Assembly: GCF_000260415.1 (NCBI RefSeq)
Contig: NZ_BACP01000046.1
Coordinates: 1-64,000, forward strand
Direction of reading: 5' to 3'
Origin: Liquorilactobacillus mali KCTC 3596 = DSM 20444
GTDB lineage: Bacteria > Bacillota > Bacilli > Lactobacillales > Lactobacillaceae
Length of the DNA stretch: 64,000 bases
Every line of letters begins with the position of its first letter. Position 1 is the first letter of the stretch. The notes under the pieces were generated by a model that was given only the letters and a program-made list of their open reading frames with translations, was not told where the DNA came from and did not search any database. The translations under genes and the position numbers were made by a program. Shown here piece by piece: positions 42,455 to 49,460 of the stretch.

Positions 42455-43351
42455 ATGAATGTTTTTGAGAATGTGATGCTGCCGGTGATATTAATTTTTG
42501 TTAGTGGATATATTTTCAAAGTAAAAACACGGATTTCTATTAAGCCGCTCTCAACTATGGCAATATATTTGCTTCTTCCTTTTTTGGTATTTCAAACATT
42601 TTACAAGTACTCTATCAATAGTAAATTCGTAACCATTATCATTGTGACAAGTATAATATTGATACTGTTAATCATCATGGGAGTAGTGTTTAGCCGTTTT
42701 TGGGGGTTAAATCAGGATGAGAGAGATGCATTTTTGTTATCTATTTGTTTTCCGAATAGTGGGAATTTCGGGATACCTATAATAATGTTTGCATTTGGTA
42801 GCAAGGAATTACAATATGGAATGGCAATTATGATTTTTCATAATATATTGATGGGAACAGTAGGAATATATGTAGCATCTGATAAGAGTTCAGGTGCGAA
42901 AGAGGCTTTGGCGAATATTTTTAAGCAACCAATGAACTATGTTATGTTACCAGCAATTATATTAAACAAGTGTAATGTTGTGGTACCCAATTTTCTTATG
43001 AAGAGTGTCAACTTAATAGGGAATGCAACAATACCAATCATCATGTTAGTCTTAGGAATGCAATTGGCAGAGATTCACTTCCAAAAAGTAGGTTGGTGTA
43101 AAGCAGGGTGGGCATGCTTATTTCGCTTAGGAATATCTCCGCTGATAGCTTACCTTATAGCAACGGTGCTGATGCTTAGTCATAGTATGATGGTTGTACT
43201 AGTAGTGATGTCAGCGATGCCTAGTGCGGCAAACACTACATTATATGCAATTGAGTTTGACAAAAAGCCTCAATATGTTTCTATCTGTACTTTAGTCAGT
43301 ACTATCTTCTCTGTTGTGACAATCACAATGATTTTAAATTGGATGATTTAG
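42455..43351 (+). CDS. AEC (auxin efflux carrier) family transporter
   Basis: A 298-residue membrane protein with about ten helices in two halves. CFPNSGNFGIPIIMFAFG near residue 100 and the second-half MPSAANTTLYAIEFDKKP near 259 are the paired broken-helix motifs of the AEC/BASS-like fold. Lactic bacteria use relatives for malate or other organic acids. The substrate is not known here; being next to rhaD it may export a product of rhamnose use, which is inference. Confidence 0.88.
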   Translation: MNVFENVMLPVILIFVSGYIFKVKTRISIKPLSTMAIYLLLPFLVFQTFYKYSINSKFVTIIIVTSIILILLIIMGVVFSRFWGLNQDERDAFLLSICFPNSGNFGIPIIMFAFGSKELQYGMAIMIFHNILMGTVGIYVASDKSSGAKEALANIFKQPMNYVMLPAIILNKCNVVVPNFLMKSVNLIGNATIPIIMLVLGMQLAEIHFQKVGWCKAGWACLFRLGISPLIAYLIATVLMLSHSMMVVLVVMSAMPSAANTTLYAIEFDKKPQYVSICTLVSTIFSVVTITMILNWMI

Positions 43352-43450
43352 AGAGTGTGTTATAAGCGATAAAGTGATTTTACCTGAAAAAGGATTTAAA
43401 ATTAAGAGTATTGAAATGAGATTTTGACTTTCTTTTGAGATTTGTTAAGC

Positions 43451-43464
43451 TGTAAACGAATACG
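43451..43464. promoter_or_regulatory. cre-like site before the AraC gene
   Basis: TGTAAACGAATACG resembles the cre at 37068 (TGTAAACGGATACA), differing at three positions. It lies 96 bases before the regulator start. No clear promoter pair was seen beside it. Confidence 0.45.
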
Positions 43465-43559
43465 TTTTTTAGTGCTCATTCTTTAAAAGTAATATTCAAA
43501 AAGCCTTTGAAGTTACATATTCATATTGGCTTTTCGAGTAATTATAGGGGGATGAAAAA

Positions 43560-44542
43560 ATGTTAAATCGAAGAGTTATGACCATGCTAAGAACTTTAAA
43601 CCCAATTGAAACCAAACAAAAGCAAGATGAGTGTTATCTAGAAGAAATACCAGCAAATACAATTGAGCGAACAGGGCAAACAAACAGTTTTAAAGTTCTA
43701 AATAACTATTTTTTTAAGAACAAGGATATTTATATAAGTAAACACAATAGATTCGCACCTTATCCGACACATTCACATACTTTTTTAGAAATTAATTATA
43801 TGCTTGAGGGAAGATCAGTTCAGTCAGTAGATGGCGAAAAGATTGTTTTGAATAGCGGGGATTTACTATTATTAGATGTTGGAGCGACGCACTCTATTGG
43901 AGCACTTGGTGAAAATGACCTATTGATTAACATATTATTTAGAAATAGTAACATTAATATTGACTTACTAAAGGATTTAAGGCGGAGTCGCAGTGTTTTA
44001 TATGATTTTTTATTAAGAAGTTCAATAAAGTCAAACCAAAAACAAGATTTTCTAGTTTTTAGAACGGCAAAAAATTATAAAATTTCACAGATAATGGATG
44101 AAATCATTGAAGAATATTTTTTGAAAAGAGAGTTCTCAGATACTGTTATCAAGTCTTATTTACAAATTTTGATTACAAATCTAGTGAGAAACTATCGTAT
44201 TTTGGAAAATGAGCCCCAAAGTAAAACAAGGCGAATAATGATTGAGGTCCTAGATGAGATCGATAAAAATTACACAGATATTAACTTAAAGCAAGTAGCT
44301 GCAAAATATAATTACAATAAAAACTATTTCAGTAACTTATTTAAAAAAGAAGTTGGGAAATCTTTTTCAGAAATAGTGTTAAGAAAACGATTGACGCAAG
44401 CAAATGTTCTAATCACTTCGACCGCACTCCCAATTAATCAAATTGCTCAAGCCGTAGGAATTTCGAACTATAGTTTTTTTATAAAAAGTATTTTGAATTT
44501 TATAAAGAATTGCCAGCAGAGCAGCGAAAAAGAGGGCTGTAG
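43560..44542 (+). pseudogene. AraC-type regulator (RhaR-like), frameshifted near the C-terminus
   Basis: A cupin-like N-terminal half (THSHTFLEINYMLEGRSV, GDLLLLDVGATHSIG) and an AraC domain with the first helix-turn-helix DINLKQVAAKYNYNKNYFSNLF are intact. The second helix-turn-helix starts (INQIAQAVGISNYSFF), then the frame changes at a T7 run (44474-44480). In the next frame KKYFEFYKELPAEQRKRGL plus stop is the normal AraC ending at 44542. As read, the frame runs on to 44633 with about 48 unrelated residues. One extra T restores it. By position it should activate the rhamnose operon. It may still bind weakly, be inactive, or reflect a sequencing error. Confidence 0.8.
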
Positions 44543-44625
44543 TTTGTTAATATATGATGTACAGATGTTATGTGCAGTTGTCTTTTCTCCTGCATTATTT
44601 TTTACGTCGCTGAAAAACAATGATA

Positions 44626-44634
44626 TGATATAAT
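44626..44634 (+). promoter_or_regulatory. Extended -10 promoter for the SemiSWEET gene
   Basis: TGATATAAT (TG-n-TATAAT) ends 30 bases before the next start codon, with no good -35. It lies in the out-of-frame tail of the AraC gene. Confidence 0.5.
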
Positions 44635-44664
44635 GCATACTTTAATCATTAAGGAGAAAAATAC

Positions 44665-44979
44665 ATGAGAATTGATACATCAAAATACCCAGAAGGAGAA
44701 GATGCCGTATCTGCTGATAGAATTAGGCGTCTCAAATTATTAAGTAAATTGGCAACTGTTATGTGCATTGCGATGTATATTTCATATATTCCTCAAATTA
44801 TCAGTAACTTTTCAGGACAACCAGTAGGATTCCTGCAGCCATTTGTAGCTATGGTCAATGCTTCTTTATGGACGGGATATGGGTGGAACAAAACGTACAA
44901 GGATTGGCCTGTAATAATCTCCAACGTTCCTGGTATCTTTTTTGGCCTATTTACAGTTATTACGATATATATTCACTAG
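44665..44979 (+). CDS. SemiSWEET-family sugar transporter
   Basis: A 104-residue protein with three membrane helices, the half-size bacterial relative of SWEET sugar transporters. The first helix carries the PQ motif (MYISYIPQIISNF), followed by LQPFVAMVNASLWTGYGW and a third helix with SNVPGIFFGLFTVI. It would act as a dimer, letting sugar move down its gradient. AAGGAG precedes the ATG. The neighbouring rhamnose genes hint at its substrate, but that is not shown. Confidence 0.88.
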   Translation: MRIDTSKYPEGEDAVSADRIRRLKLLSKLATVMCIAMYISYIPQIISNFSGQPVGFLQPFVAMVNASLWTGYGWNKTYKDWPVIISNVPGIFFGLFTVITIYIH

Positions 44980-45030
44980 TATAAAATAAGAAGTATTTTA
45001 CTAGACTACCAGTTAATTTATTATAAAAAG

Positions 45031-45061
45031 CGCCTCAATGAAAGATATTGAGGCGTTTTTT
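45031..45061. terminator. Bidirectional terminator between SemiSWEET and the oxidoreductase
   Basis: CGCCTCAAT (45031-45039) pairs perfectly with ATTGAGGCG (45046-45054) over a 6-base loop, with T7 after it and A5 before it. It can therefore serve both converging genes. Confidence 0.85.
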
Positions 45062-45133
45062 ATCTGCGAATAACAGTTTCCAAATTACATTTAATGAAAC
45101 TGTGAACCAACTATTTATTACAGAAAAACTAAA

Positions 45134-45769
45134 TTATACTTGTTTTAAAGCTTTATCAATAGGGGTTTCACCGTCACTCATCTTAATTATCTTTTGGTTA
45201 GTATTCTCAAACTTGATAATAGCGGCCAATGTCTCAGCAACGTTTTGAATTGTATTTTTAACGCCACTATTCTCATTAATACTAATTTTGTGAGATCCCT
45301 CTTCATCAATTAATGCGGCGGCTTGCAAGATCGTATAGTCTAAGTTACTTTGATTCACAAGGTAGTTATCCGCAAAGAATTTAGCAATATTATAATCCAA
45401 GAGATTTTCCATACCCTTATTCTTCCATTGCTCTGGTTCCAAGGAAAAGGCAGAACTCAGCATAATAAAACGATTAATATGATTGCTTTTAGCCGCCAGC
45501 ATTACTTTAACAGCACCGAAAGCATCAGTTTGCAACAAATCCCTTCCACGTGATCCGGCAACAAAGTAAATCACATCCACACCTTTGACGATTTTTGATA
45601 AGGTTTCAAGATCGTCATGCAGATCTAATTTTAGTGGTGTAACATGGGGATCTTTTAAAACCTTTTCTGGAGATCTAGCACCAGCAAAAATTTCATAGTC
45701 TTCCAGAGCTAATTGCTTAATCAACTTAGTAGCAACACGACCAGTAGAGCCAACAATAAATATCTTCAT
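45134..45769 (-). CDS. NAD(P)-binding oxidoreductase (atypical SDR, NmrA-like)
   Basis: A 211-residue Rossmann-fold protein. The nucleotide motif is VGSTGRVATKL near residue 6, followed by FAGARSPEK, which binds the adenine side, a DVIYFVAGSRG strand end, and RFIMLSSAFSL. These are the marks of the NAD(P)H-binding atypical SDR group (YwnB/NmrA-like). ATG 45769 is preferred over GTG 45775 from the spacing to AGGGAG. Its substrate is unknown. It is the only minus-strand gene between motA and the MFS exporter at 58404. Confidence 0.82.
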   Translation of the reverse strand: MKIFIVGSTGRVATKLIKQLALEDYEIFAGARSPEKVLKDPHVTPLKLDLHDDLETLSKIVKGVDVIYFVAGSRGRDLLQTDAFGAVKVMLAAKSNHINRFIMLSSAFSLEPEQWKNKGMENLLDYNIAKFFADNYLVNQSNLDYTILQAAALIDEEGSHKISINENSGVKNTIQNVAETLAAIIKFENTNQKIIKMSDGETPIDKALKQV

Positions 45770-45951
45770 TTCCACACTCCCTAATATTGTTTACAAACTA
45801 TATTTTAACATTTTTAGTTATTTTAACATTAGTGATGTCACTTTAGTAAAACTTATTTTAGTTGCAGAGAAATTTAACGTGAAAGAATAACTGTACCATT
45901 TAAACACTGCAGATAAAATCAAAATTTATGAATATTTCTTGATGAGAGTAT

Positions 45952-45977
45952 TAAACAATCTATTACTCGACCGATAT
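45952..45977 (+). promoter_or_regulatory. Sigma-28 (FliA) promoter for fliC
   Basis: TAAA (45952-45955), 14 bases, then ACCGATAT (45970-45977). Element sequences and spacing are identical to the motA site. It predicts a leader of about 48 bases, containing a short GAGG/CCTC hairpin and a GGAGG ribosome site. Confidence 0.82.
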
Positions 45978-46031
45978 CTATAAGCATGAGGGGGAAGCCT
46001 CAAAAAACATGTAAAAATGGAGGAATTAAAT

Positions 46032-47096
46032 ATGCGTATAAATACTAATATCTCTGCAATGGATACATTGCGTAACTTAAATGCTGCTACAACAGCTAAG
46101 AGTGATTCTTTAGCAAAACTTTCATCTGGTTCACGCATCAACAAGGCCGGTGATGATGCTGCCGGATTGGCTATCTCAGAAAACATGAAGTCACAAATCA
46201 GTGGGATGACGCAAGCAACTCGTAATGCTCAAGATGGTGTTTCATTGATTCAAACAGCTGAAGGTGCACTTAGCGAAAGTCAAACAATGATCGAACGTAT
46301 GCGTGATCTCTCTGTCCAAAGTGCTAACAGTACTTTGTCAGACAGTGATCGTCAAGATATCCAAAAGGAATTCGGTGCTCTTCAAAGCGAAATTACACGT
46401 GTTAGCCAAGATACAGAGTTCAATAACAAGAGTCTTTTGAGTGGCAACAACACATTTACTTTCCAAATCGGCGCAAATGCCGGACAAACACTCTCAGTTT
46501 CAATCAGTGATATGAGTGCAGATTCATTAAAAGTTGGAAGCACGGCTTTGTCTTTAACAGCTTCAACTACTGATATTGCTGCAATGTCAACTGCAGCTGA
46601 TACACTTGTTGCAATAGATACAAGCACTGTTACAACAATTACTGGGGCCCTAACTGCTTTAGGAGCATTGGGTGTTGATACTTCAGGATTAACAGATGGC
46701 GATTCTTGGAGTTCAGTTTCAGGATTATCAGATGTATTGGCTAAAGCAGCAACATTGGCAACAACAAATACAGCAGCAACAGCTACACAAAAGCAAGAAA
46801 CTGCTGATACTATTAAAGCATCTCAAGCAATTACAGCACTTACAAAGGCTGTAAGTACCGTTTCTGGTCAACGTGCAGATCTTGGTGCCGCACAAAATCG
46901 CTTGACACATACAATCAACAACTTGGGAACAACTTCCGAGAACTTATCTGATGCAAATTCACAGATTCGTGATGTTGATATGGCTTCAGAAATGACAACA
47001 TTTACAAAACAAAATATTCTGACACAGGCAGCCACATCAATGCTTTCTCAAGCTAACTCAATGCCTAATACTGTTCTTACTTTACTTCAAAGCTAA
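46032..47096 (+). CDS. fliC: Flagellin
   Basis: The filament subunit, 354 residues. The N-terminal D0/D1 region (MRINTNISAMDTLRNL through the SGSRINKAGDDAAGLAISE block) and C-terminal D1/D0 region (ISDANSQIRDVDMASEMTTFTKQNIL-like, ending TVLTLLQS) are highly conserved. The middle, about 165-260, is a short Ala/Thr/Ser-rich variable part with possible O-glycosylation sites. ATG 46032 is chosen because GGAGG lies 8 bases before it; the ATG at 46017 is in frame but has no site. Codon use is cleaner than its neighbours, as expected for a highly expressed gene. Confidence 0.97.
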   Translation: MRINTNISAMDTLRNLNAATTAKSDSLAKLSSGSRINKAGDDAAGLAISENMKSQISGMTQATRNAQDGVSLIQTAEGALSESQTMIERMRDLSVQSANSTLSDSDRQDIQKEFGALQSEITRVSQDTEFNNKSLLSGNNTFTFQIGANAGQTLSVSISDMSADSLKVGSTALSLTASTTDIAAMSTAADTLVAIDTSTVTTITGALTALGALGVDTSGLTDGDSWSSVSGLSDVLAKAATLATTNTAATATQKQETADTIKASQAITALTKAVSTVSGQRADLGAAQNRLTHTINNLGTTSENLSDANSQIRDVDMASEMTTFTKQNILTQAATSMLSQANSMPNTVLTLLQS

Positions 47097-47134
47097 GATA
47101 ATTACTACAACTTTTGGTTACACAATAACGATTG

Positions 47135-47160
47135 AAAGTCGAATTCAGATTCGGCTTTTG
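47135..47160 (+). terminator. Terminator after fliC
   Basis: AAAGTCGAAT (47135-47144) pairs with ATTCGGCTTT (47149-47158) over a 4-base loop with one G-T pair. The T tail is short, so some read-through into fliD is possible. Confidence 0.7.
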
Positions 47161-47243
47161 TCGTATACATAAGGAATACTTATAAACACATAATTTGTTT
47201 AATTTAAATACTATAGAACTAATAGAACGAAAGGATTGATATT

Positions 47244-48695
47244 ATGACTAGCGTGACGACAACTGATGGAATTAGTACAACATTAGGGCAATATTCAGGT
47301 ATCACAGCAAGTACTATTGAGTCTTTATTGCAAGCTGATTCTTCTTATGTAGCCAAGACAAAAGCGCAAACTCAAATTACGACAATCCAATCACAGCAGA
47401 CAGCATGGGGAGACGTTAAAAGCCGCTTAACCAATTTTTTGACTGATATTCAAGCACTTGAATCTGATGATGCTTTCAACACAAAGGTCGCGACAACTTC
47501 TGATTCAAGTGTAGCCACGATCTCGGGAACATCTGCTGCTGATGAGGGAACATATTCACTCAAAGTCGATCAACTAGCAACTAATACCAAAGCTATTGGT
47601 GGTCAAGTCTCTACTGACAAGGATACAGCTCTTGGTATTAGTGGAACCTTGACTTTAAAGAGCAGTGATTCCACTTCGACAGATAATGATAGTTCTTCAA
47701 CTTCAGTTGACATAAGTATCAGTGATACGGATTCATTAGACAGTGTGGTCGATAAGATTAATGCACAAACTAAAATGTCTGGGATTAAGGCTAGTCTAAT
47801 AGATAATCACTTAGTTCTAACGGCACAAACTGCGGGGGCAAAAACACTCTCGGTTTCATCAGATAGCGATAGTGTTCTGAGTTCATTAGGGATGAGCAGT
47901 GACGCAACAACGACAACAATGGGACAATCTGCTAAGTTTGAATTAGATGGAGTATCAATTGAACGTAATACTAATTCGGTTTCTGATGCAATTGATGGAG
48001 TTACAATTAATCTTTCTAAAGTCAGCAGTGACGCAGTGACCTTGTCTTTGACGAATGATACTTCCAAAGCTGTTTCCGCTGTTAGCACGCTGGTCAGCCA
48101 ATATAATAGTTTGATGGGTCTTATAAATGATGATTTGGATGTCGGTGATCCAAGCAGTTCAGATAATACACAAGGAGCATTAGTTGGTGATAGCGAATTA
48201 ACTCGACTTCAAAGCCAGTTAAGCAGCTTGATGACGTCTGCGGCTACGAATGGTACAACTTTGAACGCCAGCAAGTTAGGAATATCAATTACCGATAATG
48301 ATGGGACGGTTGGATTTGACGAAGACAAGTTTAAGGCGCAATTAGCTAGTGATCCTGAGACAGTAAAAAATTTCTTTTATCAATCAACTAAGAGTGTCAC
48401 AGGGACGACTACTTCAGAATCGGGCTATGCCGCAAGCTTGGGAAGTCTAGCGAACAACTATCTGTCGGACACATCGGCAAATAAGGGAGTTATTGCGGTT
48501 AAGCTAGCAGGATATACCTCTTCAATATCTAGCTTAAATGACCAGATCGATAAATTTACCACGGCACTTGAGGCTAAGAAAGAACATTATGTTGATATCT
48601 ATACACGACTTGATACTGCGATGATGAAAGCTGAAACACAGCTTAGTTATATAACTAGTCTGACATCATCGACATCAAGCAGTAGTAGCAGTTAA
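47244..48695 (+). CDS. fliD: Flagellar filament cap protein FliD (HAP2)
   Basis: FliD caps the filament and helps flagellin fold at the tip. It has 483 residues with an N-terminal domain (GQYSGITASTIESLLQADSSY, QITTIQSQQTAWGDVKSRL), a Ser/Asp-rich middle and a C-terminal coiled coil (SSLNDQIDKFTTALEAKKEHYVDIYTRLDTAM) ending in a Ser-rich tail. It lies 147 bases after fliC and begins the fliD-fliS group. No clear promoter was seen. Confidence 0.95.
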   Translation: MTSVTTTDGISTTLGQYSGITASTIESLLQADSSYVAKTKAQTQITTIQSQQTAWGDVKSRLTNFLTDIQALESDDAFNTKVATTSDSSVATISGTSAADEGTYSLKVDQLATNTKAIGGQVSTDKDTALGISGTLTLKSSDSTSTDNDSSSTSVDISISDTDSLDSVVDKINAQTKMSGIKASLIDNHLVLTAQTAGAKTLSVSSDSDSVLSSLGMSSDATTTTMGQSAKFELDGVSIERNTNSVSDAIDGVTINLSKVSSDAVTLSLTNDTSKAVSAVSTLVSQYNSLMGLINDDLDVGDPSSSDNTQGALVGDSELTRLQSQLSSLMTSAATNGTTLNASKLGISITDNDGTVGFDEDKFKAQLASDPETVKNFFYQSTKSVTGTTTSESGYAASLGSLANNYLSDTSANKGVIAVKLAGYTSSISSLNDQIDKFTTALEAKKEHYVDIYTRLDTAMMKAETQLSYITSLTSSTSSSSSS

Positions 48696-48706
48696 GAGGT
48701 AAGCAA

Positions 48707-49033
48707 GTGAATGATTATAAGAAAATAATAATGAAGATAAATGTGCTGCTTGAAAACAGTTCGTACCAAGAAATATCTGAGTACGAGGAAGTACTTAATG
48801 AAACTAATACAATGTTAGATACTTTGAAAAGTCTTACTAGACCAGATGGGTTAGCTGATATGGCTGAGTATAAACGAATGCAGCATAATTATGAATTGCT
48901 TATCTCACAACTTAAGGAAAAGAAACACGAGACTTTGAACCATATTCAGAAGTTAAATCAATCGCAGAAAAGTACTGTAATGACCTATTTGCAACAAGAA
49001 GAGGGGCCATCACTGATCGACATGGACTTATAG
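48707..49033 (+). CDS. Small coiled-coil protein at the FliT position
   Basis: A 108-residue, mostly helical charged protein starting at GTG 48707 behind AGAGGT. It contains KINVLLENSSYQEISEYEEVLNE and a second Lys/Glu helix before an acidic end (PSLIDMDL). I do not recognise a clear family. Its size, helix content and location between fliD and fliS suggest a FliT-like export chaperone for FliD. Confidence 0.6.
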   Translation: MNDYKKIIMKINVLLENSSYQEISEYEEVLNETNTMLDTLKSLTRPDGLADMAEYKRMQHNYELLISQLKEKKHETLNHIQKLNQSQKSTVMTYLQQEEGPSLIDMDL

Positions 49034-49053
49034 TATTAAAGGAGCATAAATAT

Positions 49054-49443
49054 ATGTATACAGATAATCGGAGAGCCAAAGATGTTTATCTAGGCAGTCA
49101 GATTTTAGGAGCATCACCCGAGAAGTTAGTCATTTTCTTGTATGAAGGTGCAATCAAGAGTCTCAAACGTGCGGAATTCGCATTGGATAATTCTGATAAC
49201 AAGAGTGCTCATCATGAATTGGTTAAGGCACAGGATATTATCAATGAATTAAAGCAGAGTATTAATCAAGAGGTCGCTGGAGAGCTGCCGACAAATCTCG
49301 TTAGTCTATACGACTTCATGCTAAATGAATTAGTCAAAGCAAATTTGGGTAAGGATAAGGGAACGATTGGACCAGTTGTCGACATGCTAAGTGAATTGCT
49401 TGAATCGTGGCAAGAAGTGCTAGCTCAGCAAAATAATATTTGA
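49054..49443 (+). CDS. fliS: Flagellin export chaperone FliS
   Basis: FliS binds the C-terminus of flagellin and prevents premature polymerisation. The 129-residue protein has the family start RAKDVYLGSQILGASPEKLVIFLYEGAIKSLKRA and the helix NLVSLYDFMLNELVKANL. It lies 20 bases after the FliT-position gene and directly before the glycosyltransferase. Confidence 0.95.
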   Translation: MYTDNRRAKDVYLGSQILGASPEKLVIFLYEGAIKSLKRAEFALDNSDNKSAHHELVKAQDIINELKQSINQEVAGELPTNLVSLYDFMLNELVKANLGKDKGTIGPVVDMLSELLESWQEVLAQQNNI

Positions 49444-49460
49444 TAAGAGGAATGAGTCAG

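Noticed and set aside
43498-43533. Hairpin AAAAGCC/GGCTTTT before the AraC gene as a terminator
   Set aside because: The loop is over 20 bases and no T run follows beyond the stem, so support is too weak.
44543-44633. Final 30 codons of the AraC reading frame as a real extension
   Set aside because: The normal family C-terminus is present in the next frame and stops at 44542, and the tail overlaps a promoter for the next gene.
46728-46910. Cysteine-rich frame on the minus strand inside fliC
   Set aside because: It is the complement of the Ala/Thr-rich flagellin codons and has no ribosome site or context.
47160-47243. Sigma-28 promoter for fliD
   Set aside because: No CCGATA-type -10 was found; fliD may rely on read-through from fliC or an unrecognised promoter.
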